A stretch of DNA of 64,000 nt, taken from positions 1 to 64,000 of the forward strand of contig NZ_CANMVL010000005.1 of the NCBI RefSeq assembly GCF_947501415.1, given 5' to 3'. A program made the position numbers and the translations under genes. The notes below the pieces were generated by a model. The model ran no database searches and was not told the DNA's origin. It was given only the letters and a program-made list of their open reading frames with translations. Shown one piece after another: positions 20,725 to 29,145 of the stretch. Origin of the DNA: an uncultured Halomonas sp. (GTDB taxonomy: Bacteria; Pseudomonadota; Gammaproteobacteria; Pseudomonadales; Halomonadaceae). Positions within the stretch are counted from its first letter, which is position 1. Each line of letters begins with the position of its first letter.

Positions 20725-21999
20725 TTAAAGCAGCCCTTCGGGCGGATGCTCGCAGGGCAGCTTGTCGTCGATATAGCGCTCGATCTCGGGCAGCGAGAAG
20801 GCGTCCTCTTCGCCCACGAAGCTGATGGATACCCCCTTGGCGCCGGCGCGGCCGGTGCGGCCGATGCGGTGGACGTAGTCCTCCGGGTCTTCCGGCAGGG
20901 TGTAGTTGATCACGTGGCTGACATCCTCAATATGGATGCCACGGCCGGCCACATCGGTGGCCACCAGTACCTGGATCTCACCAGCACGGAACTTCTCGAG
21001 GGTCTCGATGCGCTGGTTCTGGGGAACATCGCCGGAGAGCATGGCCACGTCGATGCCCGCCTTGCGCAGCAGATCATCGAGCTTGCGCACCAGGTCGCGG
21101 CGGTTGCCGAACACCATCACCCGGTCAAAGCTCTCCTGCTGGAGCAGCTTGATCAGCAGGCGCTGCTTCTCCGCATCACCGACCATATAGACCCGCTGAT
21201 CGATGTCGGCGGCGTTGTCGACGGTGACGGCGATCTCGACATGGGCCGGCTCATGGGTCCACTGGCTGGCCAGCTGGAGGATATCCTCGGTGAAGGTGGC
21301 CGAGAAGAGGAAGGTCTGGCGCTCCTCCTTCTTGGGCGTATGGCGAATGATCCGCTTGACGTCGGGGATGAAGCCCATGGAGAGCATGCGGTCGGCTTCA
21401 TCGAGGACCAGCACCTCGACCTGGGTGAGGTCGACATCGCGCTTCTGATGGAAGTCGAGCAGGCGACCTGGGGTGGCCACCAGGATATCGAGCTTGCCTT
21501 CGAGGGCCTCGCGCTGCTTCTGGTAGTCCATGCCGCCCACGACGCTGGCCACCTTGAGGTCGGTGAAGCGTGCCAGGGCCTTGGCATCCTTCTCGATCTG
21601 CAGGGCGAGCTCGCGGGTCGGGGCCACGACCAGCGCGCGGGGTGCGCCCGGCTTCTGGCCGTTGGGGCGCTCCTCCTCGAGGAAGTAGGCCAGGATCGAG
21701 ATCAGGAAGGCGGCGGTCTTGCCGGTGCCGGTCTGGGCCTTGCCGACGATATCACCGCCGAGCAGGGTGTGGCTAAGGGCCTCGGCCTGGATCGGGGTGC
21801 AGTACTCGAAGCCCAGCGCGTGGATGGCACGCATCAGTGGCAGCGGCAGGTCGAAGTCGTGAAAGCGCCACTTGCCGGCCACCGGGGTGACCTGGAACTG
21901 GCGCAGATCCCAGTTCGACTGGCGACGGCGCGGCTTGCGACGACGACGCTTGGGCTTGCGGTTCTCGGCCGGGGCCGTGGTCTGTTCCGACTCGCTCAT
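20725..21999 (-). CDS. DEAD-box ATP-dependent RNA helicase, RhlB-like
   Basis: 424 residues: a basic N-terminal extension ([13 protein letters not shown]), then Q motif, [25 protein letters not shown] and [10 protein letters not shown] in order. Length and N-terminus resemble RhlB of pseudomonads (degradosome or ribosome-linked). No strong ribosome-binding site decides the start: ATG 21999 has GGAAAGACAG upstream, while an in-frame ATG at 22035 would add 12 residues. Confidence 0.88.
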   Translation of the reverse strand: MSESEQTTAPAENRKPKRRRRKPRRRQSNWDLRQFQVTPVAGKWRFHDFDLPLPLMRAIHALGFEYCTPIQAEALSHTLLGGDIVGKAQTGTGKTAAFLISILAYFLEEERPNGQKPGAPRALVVAPTRELALQIEKDAKALARFTDLKVASVVGGMDYQKQREALEGKLDILVATPGRLLDFHQKRDVDLTQVEVLVLDEADRMLSMGFIPDVKRIIRHTPKKEERQTFLFSATFTEDILQLASQWTHEPAHVEIAVTVDNAADIDQRVYMVGDAEKQRLLIKLLQQESFDRVMVFGNRRDLVRKLDDLLRKAGIDVAMLSGDVPQNQRIETLEKFRAGEIQVLVATDVAGRGIHIEDVSHVINYTLPEDPEDYVHRIGRTGRAGAKGVSISFVGEEDAFSLPEIERYIDDKLPCEHPPEGLL

Positions 22000-22131
22000 A
22001 GGCTTGCTGTCTTTCCGTGTCGATAGGGTAGTCATGTCATGCAAACGGGTATTGTACCAGTCTATGCGACGAAGGGCGCGTCTCACCGCGCAGGGCTGAT
22101 AGAATGCGCATCACAGCAGAGGAGTATGCCC

Positions 22132-22401
22132 ATGACACGTCGCAAGAAGACCCGTTCGCTGGCCGACAAGGTGCAGATTCGTACCGGTCGGCGCAAGGAC
22201 TACAAGAAGTGGCGCCACGAGAATCCCGACCAGGTCACCTCGTCGACCCGCTACACCCAGAAGAAGCGTCAGCAGCGCAAGCTTCAGGCCGCCCGCAAGC
22301 AGGCTCGCCAGGAATCGGGCCAGGCCATTGATATCCATCCGCAACGCGATGCGCAGCAGGAGAGCAGCGAAGAGCCCGAGCGGGGAGGCACGCCGAGCTG
22401 A
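22132..22401 (+). CDS. Small highly basic conserved-type protein, function unknown
   Basis: 89 residues, very rich in Lys/Arg ([27 protein letters not shown]) with an acidic C-terminus (ESSEEPERG). The composition is like ribosome-associated or GTPase-modulating small proteins such as YihI, but I cannot show homology. AGAGGAG is 7 bases upstream of the ATG. It overlaps xthA by one base (TGATG), so the two are co-translated. Confidence 0.7.
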   Translation: MTRRKKTRSLADKVQIRTGRRKDYKKWRHENPDQVTSSTRYTQKKRQQRKLQAARKQARQESGQAIDIHPQRDAQQESSEEPERGGTPS

Positions 22402-23237
22402 TGCGTCTGGTTTCGTTCAATATCAATGGTATTCGTGCGCGTCTTCATCAGCTGGAGGCTTTGGTCACGGCCCACCGGCCGGCGCTGATCGGTCTGCAGG
22501 AGACCAAAGTCCAGGACGCCGAATTTCCCCGCGAGGCGGTGGAGGCGCTGGGCTATCGAGTGGTCTACCACGGCCAGAAGGGGCACTACGGCGTCGCGAT
22601 GATGCTCGATACTGCCCAGTGTGGCGAGCCCGAGGCGGTCCACTACGGCTTCCCCGATGACGGGGATGAGGCTCAGCGGCGCATGATCGGCGTGACCCTG
22701 CGGCTGTCAGACGGTGAGCCGCTGACGGTATGGAATGGTTATTTCCCTCAGGGCGAGAGTGTCGAGCATCCGACGAAGTTTCCCCACAAACGGGCGTTCT
22801 ACGCCCAGCTGGGGTCGCTGCTCGAGCATCATCATCGCCCCGACGAGCGTCTGGCGGTGATGGGCGATTTCAATATTTCGCCCGAGGATATCGATATCGG
22901 GATCGGCGAGGCCAATCGCAAGCGCTGGCTGCGCGAAGGCAAGACCAGTTTCCAGCCGGTGGAGCGTGAGTGGCTGGCGGGTATCAAGGCCTGGGGCCTC
23001 ACGGACAGCTACCGGCTGCATTATCCCGAGGTGGCCGACCGCTACAGCTGGTTCGACTATCGCTCCAAGGGATTCGATCGCGAGCCGAAGCGGGGCCTGC
23101 GCATCGACCATATCCTGGTGACCGCCCCGTTGGCGGAGAAGGTGGTCGACGCCGGCATCGATTATGAGCTGCGCGGCATGCAGAAGCCCTCCGACCATGC
23201 CCCCGTATGGGCCGAACTTTCGCTGCCACAAGCGTGA
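22401..23237 (+). CDS. xthA: Exodeoxyribonuclease III
   Basis: 278 residues of the AP-endonuclease/exonuclease III fold: [10 protein letters not shown] at the N-terminus, metal ligand Glu in LQETK, catalytic NGYFPQG and [13 protein letters not shown], and the closing [10 protein letters not shown] with the catalytic Asp-His. It repairs abasic sites and removes 3' blocks after oxidative damage. A bidirectional terminator separates it from aroG. Confidence 0.95.
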   Translation: MRLVSFNINGIRARLHQLEALVTAHRPALIGLQETKVQDAEFPREAVEALGYRVVYHGQKGHYGVAMMLDTAQCGEPEAVHYGFPDDGDEAQRRMIGVTLRLSDGEPLTVWNGYFPQGESVEHPTKFPHKRAFYAQLGSLLEHHHRPDERLAVMGDFNISPEDIDIGIGEANRKRWLREGKTSFQPVEREWLAGIKAWGLTDSYRLHYPEVADRYSWFDYRSKGFDREPKRGLRIDHILVTAPLAEKVVDAGIDYELRGMQKPSDHAPVWAELSLPQA

Positions 23238-23250
23238 CGGCATAACGAGA

Positions 23251-23279
23251 AAGCCCACGCCGCGGAGGAGCGTGGGCTT
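23251..23279. terminator. Bidirectional terminator between xthA and aroG
   Basis: Perfect 9-bp stem AAGCCCACG (23251-23259) / CGTGGGCTT (23271-23279) with an 11-nt loop in the convergent gap; it can serve both transcripts. Confidence 0.7.
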
Positions 23280-23332
23280 GCCGAGGAGAGGGCTTGCAAG
23301 TAAGCACCTGCCGGCGCCATCGGTAGTGTCGA

Positions 23333-24409
23333 TCAGCGCTCGATACGCTTGGCCAGGACCGGTGCCAGCTTCTCGTTCATCTCCTTGAATGCCTGCTCGG
23401 TGGTCTCCCAGTCGATGCAGGCATCGGTGATGGAAACGCCGTACTGGAGCTGGTCGAGATCCTCCGGCAATTTCTGGTTGCCCCAGCCGATATTGGACTC
23501 GACCATCAGGCCGATGATCGAACGGTTGCCGTCGAGAAGCTGGTTGGTGACGTTCTCCAGTACCAGCGGCTGCAGCGCTGCATCCTTGTTGGAGTTGGCG
23601 TGGGAGCAGTCGATCATGATATTGGGCTTGATGCCCGCCTTGTTGAGCTCCTGCTCTGCCAGTGCCACGCTGACGCTGTCGTAGTTGGGCTTGCCGTTGC
23701 CGCCGCGCAGCACCACGTGGCCGTAGGCGTTGCCGCGGGTGCGAATGATGGCCACCCGCCCCTTGTAGTCGATACCCAGGAAGTTGTGCGGATGGGCCAC
23801 CGACTGCAGGGCATTGACCGCTACACCCAGGCTGCCGTCGGTGCCGTTCTTGAAACCGACCGGGCAGGAGAGGCCCGAGGACATCTCGCGGTGCGTCTGG
23901 GACTCTGTCGTGCGTGCGCCGATGGCTGACCAGCTGATGCAGTCCTGAATGTACTGAGGCGAGATCGGGTCGAGTGCCTCGGTGGCCAGTGGCAGGCCCA
24001 TCTCGGAAAGCTCCACCAGCAGCTTGCGGGCCGTATGCAGGCCCTTCTCGATCTCGAAGGAGCCGTTCAGGTTGGGGTCGTTGATCAGCCCCTTCCAGCC
24101 GACGGTGGTACGCGGCTTCTCGAAGTAGACGCGCATCACGATATACAGGCTGTCCTTCACCTCGTCGGCCAGGCGGCGCAGGCGGCGGGCATAGTCGAGG
24201 GCGGCATCCACATCGTGGATGGAGCAGGGGCCCACCACCACCAGCAGGCGCGGGTCTTCGCCGTCCAGGATGCGCTGGATGGTATGACGCCCTTCGATCA
24301 CGGTCTGCTCGGCGGCGTCGGTAAGCGGAATCTCCTGCTTGAGGGCTTCCGGGGTGATAAGCACGTCCTGTGAGAGAACGTTGAGGTTGCTGACCTGTTG
24401 ATCTGTCAT
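23333..24409 (-). CDS. aroG: 3-deoxy-7-phosphoheptulonate (DAHP) synthase, AroG/F/H class I
   Basis: 358 residues, the usual length of the type I-alpha enzyme. It condenses phosphoenolpyruvate and erythrose 4-phosphate as the first step of the shikimate pathway. Visible motifs are VVVGPCSIHD (metal-ligand Cys), MRVYFEKPRTTVGWKGL, GARTTESQTHREMSSGLSCP split over the active site, IDCSHANSNK (His) and ESNIGWGNQ. Which aromatic amino acid inhibits it cannot be assigned with certainty. Confidence 0.93.
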   Translation of the reverse strand: MTDQQVSNLNVLSQDVLITPEALKQEIPLTDAAEQTVIEGRHTIQRILDGEDPRLLVVVGPCSIHDVDAALDYARRLRRLADEVKDSLYIVMRVYFEKPRTTVGWKGLINDPNLNGSFEIEKGLHTARKLLVELSEMGLPLATEALDPISPQYIQDCISWSAIGARTTESQTHREMSSGLSCPVGFKNGTDGSLGVAVNALQSVAHPHNFLGIDYKGRVAIIRTRGNAYGHVVLRGGNGKPNYDSVSVALAEQELNKAGIKPNIMIDCSHANSNKDAALQPLVLENVTNQLLDGNRSIIGLMVESNIGWGNQKLPEDLDQLQYGVSITDACIDWETTEQAFKEMNEKLAPVLAKRIER

Positions 24410-24468
24410 GCGATTTCCTGTGGGTCGTGTCTGCGCTGAAGGCCTGACGGCATGGTTGTTTTGGCTCT

Positions 24469-24499
24469 ACTATACACCGGCCGGGGTAGGCCGGATCAA
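24469..24499 (-). promoter_or_regulatory. Possible aroG promoter
   Basis: On the minus strand TTGATC (24494-24499) and TATAGT (24469-24474) are separated by 19 bp, longer than ideal, about 60 bp before aroG. The rest of the 24410-24732 interval shows no convincing gene and presumably also carries the algU promoters; I could not identify a sigma-E-type promoter with proper spacing. Confidence 0.35.
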
Positions 24500-24732
24500 T
24501 CGCGGGAACCTACTAAGAGCCGCCGGTGTCATAGCGGCCGCGTCCGGTGAGGATCCGCGGCTTGATGGATGAACAGGAAAAGGGAACACTTGTGCGACTC
24601 TTGATGATGGTCTTTGACCCCCAATCGCCCAGGCTTCAGGTAGACGCTATGCAAGCACGCCATATTGTTGAAGTTTCCATGCCTTACGGACGACGCTCCC
24701 CTTCCCGTCGCCTGATGACGGGGAGGGACTAG

Positions 24733-25338
24733 ATGGGCGCCAGGGAAACCGACCAGCAGCTCGTCGAGCGAGCCCAGAAGGGTGATACGCGCGCCTTCGA
24801 CCTGCTGGTGAGGAAGTATCAGCACAAGATCATCGGCCTGATCGGGCGCTATGTGCATGATCATGCCGAGGTGCAGGATGTCGCCCAGGAGGCCTTTATC
24901 AAGGCCTATCGTGCCCTGGGCAAGTTTCGTGCCGAGAGTGCCTTCTACACCTGGATGTATCGAATCGCCATCAATACGGCCAAGAACCATCTGGTCTCCA
25001 GGGGGCGGCGCCCGCCCGGCAGCGACCTGGATATCGTCGATGCCGAGATCCTCGATCAGAGTGGCCGCCTCTCCGATACCGAGACCCCCGAGGCGGCCAT
25101 GGCCCGCGACCAGCTGAAGGGGGCTATCTTCGAGGCGATCGAGGCCCTGCCCGATGACCTGCGTACCGCGATCACGCTGCGTGAGCTGGAAGGCCTCTCA
25201 TATGAGGATATCGCCACCATCATGGAGTGTCCGGTGGGTACCGTGCGCTCGCGGATCTTTCGGGCACGAGAGGCGGTCGACCAGCATATCCAGCCGCTGG
25301 TGACCACCTCGCGCAACCGCGAACCGGTGGGCGAGTGA
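24733..25338 (+). CDS. algU: ECF sigma factor of the envelope-stress response (AlgU/RpoE)
   Basis: 201 residues: region 2 (LVRKYQHKIIGLIGRYV, DVAQEAFIKAYRAL, FYTWMYRIAINTAKN) and region 4 (LPDDLRTAITLRELEGLSYE, GTVRSRIFRAREAVD). It directs transcription of envelope-stress and exopolysaccharide genes once released from MucA. GGGAGGG (24720-24726) precedes the ATG. The mucA-mucB-mucD order downstream matches Pseudomonas and relatives. Confidence 0.95.
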   Translation: MGARETDQQLVERAQKGDTRAFDLLVRKYQHKIIGLIGRYVHDHAEVQDVAQEAFIKAYRALGKFRAESAFYTWMYRIAINTAKNHLVSRGRRPPGSDLDIVDAEILDQSGRLSDTETPEAAMARDQLKGAIFEAIEALPDDLRTAITLRELEGLSYEDIATIMECPVGTVRSRIFRAREAVDQHIQPLVTTSRNREPVGE

Positions 25339-25524
25339 TGCCCGGCAGTATTTTGTCGATTTATTGTCGATTCGCTGAACTGACCGATGCTTTTGGCGTC
25401 TCAAGCAGTGTTCGACCCGTCAAAGGCGGTTCAGAGAGTCGGCATTCGTGGAGCTACCGTGAATGTCGACATCTGGGTGATAACGGATGCAAGGCCGGGG
25501 CCTTGCCAGGCTGAGGTGTAAAGA

Positions 25525-26247
25525 ATGAGTCAGAACGCACGGGAATCGCTTTCTGCCCTGATGGACAACGAGGGCGACGAGCTGGAACTTCGCCGCGTGC
25601 TGAAATCGCTGAGTGATGAGCCCGATGCCGCCGACGCGTGGCGACGCTACCATCTGATGCGCAGCCTGATGAGGCAGGAGTCGGATGTGGATGTCAGTGT
25701 CGACCTGTCGGCGGGCATCCTGGCGCGCCTCGAAAGTGAGCCGGCCCCCGTCCTCGATGAGGATCGCCACGACGATGAAGCTCGGCCAGCTGCCGCTCGC
25801 CGCTCACTTCCGCTGGCACGCAGCGCCGGAATCGCCGCCGCGGTGTCGTTGATGGTGATCACCGGTGTGCAGTTCTACAACGGTGGCGGCCTGCCCGGCG
25901 GGGGGGCGACTGCCGATCTCGCCGGAGGCGCCCCGGAGGGTGCCACCCAGGCGTCGTCCGCCAGTCTGGCAGCCACCGGCATGCAGCGTCCGTCATTGGC
26001 GGACCTGCCGCTCTTCCAGTTGCCCCAGGGGGGCACCAGCGGCCTTATGACCGTTGGCGCCGGCATGCAGAGCACGCCGATGTTCCTGGCACCCAGCCAG
26101 CGGCAGTCGTTGATGGCCGATGAGGAGCAGGCGCGTCTGTTGCAATCCTATCTGGATCGTCACGCCGAAGGGACCGCCTACCGCAGCGGTGATGCCTGGA
26201 TGCCGCTGCTGCGCGCCAGCGGTGGCGACAGCCTCGGTCAGCGCTGA
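25525..26247 (+). CDS. mucA: Anti-sigma factor MucA/RseA
   Basis: 240 residues: cytoplasmic sigma-binding domain (SALMDNEGDELELRRVL, AWRRYHLMRSLMR), a single membrane helix around 93-115 (SAGIAAAVSLMVITGVQFY) and a periplasmic tail rich in Gly/Ala ending in LLQSYLDRHAEG, the MucB-contacting region. It holds AlgU at the inner membrane. About 185 bp separate it from algU, with no gene in the gap. Confidence 0.92.
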   Translation: MSQNARESLSALMDNEGDELELRRVLKSLSDEPDAADAWRRYHLMRSLMRQESDVDVSVDLSAGILARLESEPAPVLDEDRHDDEARPAAARRSLPLARSAGIAAAVSLMVITGVQFYNGGGLPGGGATADLAGGAPEGATQASSASLAATGMQRPSLADLPLFQLPQGGTSGLMTVGAGMQSTPMFLAPSQRQSLMADEEQARLLQSYLDRHAEGTAYRSGDAWMPLLRASGGDSLGQR

Positions 26248-26260
26248 CGGGGGGTTGGCG

Positions 26261-27232
26261 ATGCGCGTCTTTCGCAGCTGCGCCACGGTGCTTCTGCCGC
26301 TCATGCTGGTGGCGGCTGCACCTTCGGTCGTTGCCCTGGAGGCCACTCCCGATGATGACCGTTTCGACTGTCGTCTTCTCGCCACGGAGCCGACCCCGCA
26401 GACCGCCCGCGACTGGTACGAGCTCAATCTCTGGGCCGGCCACTGCTACCGCTATGATGCCCACGCGGTGCGCATCGGTTTCGATGGTGTGCGCACCCTC
26501 GTGATCAGTCACGACGTCAACGATGGGGTCGAGCGGGGCAGGGCGCGATTCCTGGATGGTCCCCCCGAAGCGTTCGAGCGACGCAGTCGCATCGGGCGCC
26601 TGGGCTGGTCGGAGGGCGGCTCTGCCCCCACGACCCCGGCGGGCATCGCGGCGAAGATCTCGTCTCACTACCGCCTGAGCCTGGCAGGTGAGGAGCGTAT
26701 CGCCAACCGGCGTGCCTATCGCCTGGATATCTCGCCGCTCGACAGCTTTCGCTACGGCAAGCGGCTGTGGCTCGATGCCGAGACCGGCTTGACCCTCAAG
26801 CAGAGCCTGCTCGACGAAACCGGGCGCGCGGTGGAGACCTTTCAGCTGACGGTGCTCGAGCGGCCACGGCTGCACGAGGGCGAGGTGAGCATCGATGCTC
26901 CCCGCGAGGCGCCTCGGGATGCCTGGCGCACTGGCTGGCTGCCTGCAGGGTTCAGCCCTCAGCCAGTGGAAACGCACAGTGGGCGTCATGGCAGCGACGT
27001 GACCCACCGCCTTTTCAGCGACGGCCTTTCCACCTTCAGTCTCTTCGTTGCACCACTCGGCGAGATCGAGCCCCTGGCCCCCGGGCTGCATCGGCTCGGT
27101 GTCTCTCATGCCGTTGTGCGACATCGCGACCTGGACGGTACCCCGCGACAGGTGGTGGTCATGGGGGAGATGCCGCCGCGGGTGCTGCTGCGGGTTGCCG
27201 ATGGCCTGAGCTGGGCCGCTGCGGACTCCTGA
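26261..27232 (+). CDS. mucB: Periplasmic MucB/RseB, modulator of the anti-sigma factor
   Basis: 323 residues with signal peptide (VLLPLMLVAAAPSVVA) and the lipoprotein-carrier-like fold of RseB: GFDGVRTLVISHDVNDGVE, YRLDISPLDSFRYGKRLWLD, and a C-terminal domain ending in GEMPPRVLLRVADGL. RseB shields MucA from DegS/AlgW cleavage. The start at 26261 follows ACGGGGGG; the longer frame upstream overlaps mucA and is not used. Confidence 0.9.
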   Translation: MRVFRSCATVLLPLMLVAAAPSVVALEATPDDDRFDCRLLATEPTPQTARDWYELNLWAGHCYRYDAHAVRIGFDGVRTLVISHDVNDGVERGRARFLDGPPEAFERRSRIGRLGWSEGGSAPTTPAGIAAKISSHYRLSLAGEERIANRRAYRLDISPLDSFRYGKRLWLDAETGLTLKQSLLDETGRAVETFQLTVLERPRLHEGEVSIDAPREAPRDAWRTGWLPAGFSPQPVETHSGRHGSDVTHRLFSDGLSTFSLFVAPLGEIEPLAPGLHRLGVSHAVVRHRDLDGTPRQVVVMGEMPPRVLLRVADGLSWAAADS

Positions 27233-27315
27233 TGTGGTAACGCTCTGATGTTGTCATTACTCATTTCGCACTGCTCATTTCAACCTAGTTCATCCCAAGC
27301 TACGCAGGAACCAAC

Positions 27316-28731
27316 ATGATGCGAACGCTGCGACACTTCTCCCTATGGATGCTTCTGGCCGTGACGCTGATGGCCTGGCAGGGGGCCATGGCCCGTGAGC
27401 TGCCCGACTTCACCGAGCTGGTGGAGGAGGCGGCACCCGGTGTGGTGAATATCTCGACGACCCGCATGGTGCAGAGCCGCAATCCCTTCCAGGGCTTCGG
27501 TGGCGAGGAGATTCCCGAGATCTTTCGTCACTTCTTCGGCGATCGCTTCCCGATGCCGCCGGGTCATGGGTCGGGGAGGCCTCAGGAGCGTCAGTCGCTG
27601 GGTTCCGGCTTTATCATCAGCGAAGATGGCTACATCATGACCAACGCTCATGTGGTCGATGGTGCCGACGAGATCCTGGTGCGCTTCAATGATCGCCGTG
27701 AGTTACCCGCCGAGCTGGTGGGCAGCGACGAGCGGACCGATGTGGCGGTGCTCAAGGTCGATACCGAGGACCTGCCGACACTGCGCCTGGGTGACTCCGA
27801 TGGCCTCAAGGTGGGGGAGTGGGTCGCAGCCATCGGTTCTCCCTTCGGCTTCGATCATTCCGTCACGGCGGGCATCGTCAGCGCCATCGACCGAACCCTG
27901 CCGCGGGATGCCTATGTGCCGTTTATCCAGACCGACGTGGCCATCAACCCGGGCAACTCGGGTGGCCCGCTGTTCAACCTCGAGGGTGAGGTGGTGGGGA
28001 TCAACTCCCAGATCTTTACTCGTAGCGGTGGCTTTATGGGGTTGTCGTTTGCCATCCCCATCAATGTGGCCATGGACGTGGCCGACCAGCTGCGCAGTGA
28101 CGGTGAAGTGCGCCGTGGCTGGCTGGGTGTGATGATCCAGCCGGTATCGCGGGACCTGGCGGAGTCCTTCGGCATGGATGAGCCCCGTGGTGCGCTTATC
28201 GCCGATCTGGACCCCGAGGGTCCGGCGGCCGAGGGCGGCCTCCAGGCCGGCGACGTCATTCTCGAGGTTGATGGCGCCCGGGTGCATGACTCCAGCACCC
28301 TCCCGCGGTTGATCGGGCGTACCGCACCGGGGAACGATGTCGAGCTCGAGCTGATGCGCGACGGCAAGCGTCGCTCCCTCGAGATAACGCTGGGTGACTG
28401 GCCCGACAGTGGCAGTGCTGCCGAGGCTAAGGCCGATGACAGCCAGCAGGCGCGCCTGGGGATCACCGTGACCGAGCTGGATACGTCCGAGCGCAAGCGT
28501 CTCGGGATCGAGGGTGGGGTGCGCATCGCCTCGGTCGACCCCGCCGGGGCCGCCGCAAGAGCGGGAGTGCGGGCCGGTGACGTCCTGGTCAGCATCGACC
28601 ATCGGGACATTACCGACGCCTCACAGCTGGTCTCCCTGGCGCGTGATCTACCCACGGATCGTGCCGTTCCGGTACGCCTCTATCGTGAGGGGCGTTCGTT
28701 GTTTGTCGCGCTGCGCCTGGCCGGCGACTGA
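27316..28731 (+). CDS. mucD: Periplasmic serine protease/chaperone MucD (DegP family)
   Basis: 471 residues: signal peptide (LWMLLAVTLMAWQGAMA), trypsin-like domain with the triad His (TNAHVVDG, about 112), Asp (DVAVLK, about 142) and Ser (GNSGGP, about 214), then two PDZ domains (RGWLGVMIQ and LGITVTELD onward). It degrades misfolded envelope proteins. It is separated from mucB by 84 bp and closed by a strong terminator. Confidence 0.95.
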   Translation: MMRTLRHFSLWMLLAVTLMAWQGAMARELPDFTELVEEAAPGVVNISTTRMVQSRNPFQGFGGEEIPEIFRHFFGDRFPMPPGHGSGRPQERQSLGSGFIISEDGYIMTNAHVVDGADEILVRFNDRRELPAELVGSDERTDVAVLKVDTEDLPTLRLGDSDGLKVGEWVAAIGSPFGFDHSVTAGIVSAIDRTLPRDAYVPFIQTDVAINPGNSGGPLFNLEGEVVGINSQIFTRSGGFMGLSFAIPINVAMDVADQLRSDGEVRRGWLGVMIQPVSRDLAESFGMDEPRGALIADLDPEGPAAEGGLQAGDVILEVDGARVHDSSTLPRLIGRTAPGNDVELELMRDGKRRSLEITLGDWPDSGSAAEAKADDSQQARLGITVTELDTSERKRLGIEGGVRIASVDPAGAAARAGVRAGDVLVSIDHRDITDASQLVSLARDLPTDRAVPVRLYREGRSLFVALRLAGD

Positions 28732-28753
28732 CCCTCACTCGACGCCAACTCAC

Positions 28754-28786
28754 CAGCAGCCCGACGGTCTTCCCGTCGGGCTGCTG
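28754..28786 (+). terminator. Terminator after mucD
   Basis: Perfect 14-bp stem (CAGCAGCCCGACGG / CCGTCGGGCTGCTG) with a 5-nt loop, 23 bp after mucD. Confidence 0.85.
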
Positions 28787-28887
28787 TATCTGGCACCGGC
28801 ATACCGGTACAATGCGCCTATCCTGGCCGCCGGCCAGTGTCGCTGTGCCCGGCCCCGGCCCGAACTCTATTCAGGTAGAAGTCCCCG

Positions 28888-28962
28888 ATGTCCCAAGACG
28901 CCTCCTTCGACAAGCTCAAGCATATCCGTAACTTCTCGATCATCGCCCATATCGACCATTGA
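28888..28962 (+). pseudogene. lepA: lepA interrupted after 24 codons by the prophage
   Basis: The protein begins MSQDASFDKLKHIRN and continues NFSIIAHIDH, then TGA. This is the N-terminus of elongation factor 4 (LepA), in which HIDH is followed by GKST, the P-loop. The host reading ends after the CAT at 28957-28959 and the following bases are phage sequence. The 5' part therefore encodes only a 24-residue peptide here. The remainder of lepA must lie beyond the right end of the prophage, outside the window, and may have a phage-supplied start. Confidence 0.88.
28930..28962 (+). other. attL region, prophage-chromosome junction within lepA
   Basis: LepA coding similarity stops abruptly between 28957 and 28962, and 183 bp further on an integrase begins. 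The core identity segment should lie within or end at TCGCCCATATCGACCAT (28943-28959), but its left limit cannot be set without attR. The 28963-29090 segment holds no gene and probably contains integrase arm sites. Confidence 0.7.
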
Positions 28963-29095
28963 CCTCCGGCCACTGGCCGACACTACCCGCCAAAACCTCC
29001 CCGCAAGACCGCATTCTCCCTGCCTTTTGCAAGACGCTACCAGACACAGAAAGACGCCAAGCGACATAGCCAGCCACTAGAAATCTGTACTTGTG

Positions 29096-29145
29096 TGTGT
29101 ACATACTCGGCCTCTCGAACATTGATGCTGGGGAGCATGTACACA
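29096..29145 (+). promoter_or_regulatory. Inverted repeat enclosing the integrase ribosome-binding site
   Basis: TGTGTACAT (29096-29104) and ATGTACACA (29137-29145) are perfect 9-bp inverted copies, 32 bp apart. The right arm overlaps the first base of the start codon and the GGGGAG site lies in the loop. It could be an Int-binding or autoregulatory site, or an RNA stem that limits integrase translation. Confidence 0.4.

Noticed and set aside
19540..22026. Open frame of 828 codons on the plus strand across dinG and the DEAD-box gene
   Set aside because: It is antisense to two clear helicases with all motifs; long antisense frames are expected in GC-rich DNA. Its residues are low-complexity (L, G, H, Q) without a domain.
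24547..24732. 61-codon frame just before algU
   Set aside because: No good ribosome-binding site or protein-like composition; the interval is better explained as algU promoter and leader sequence.
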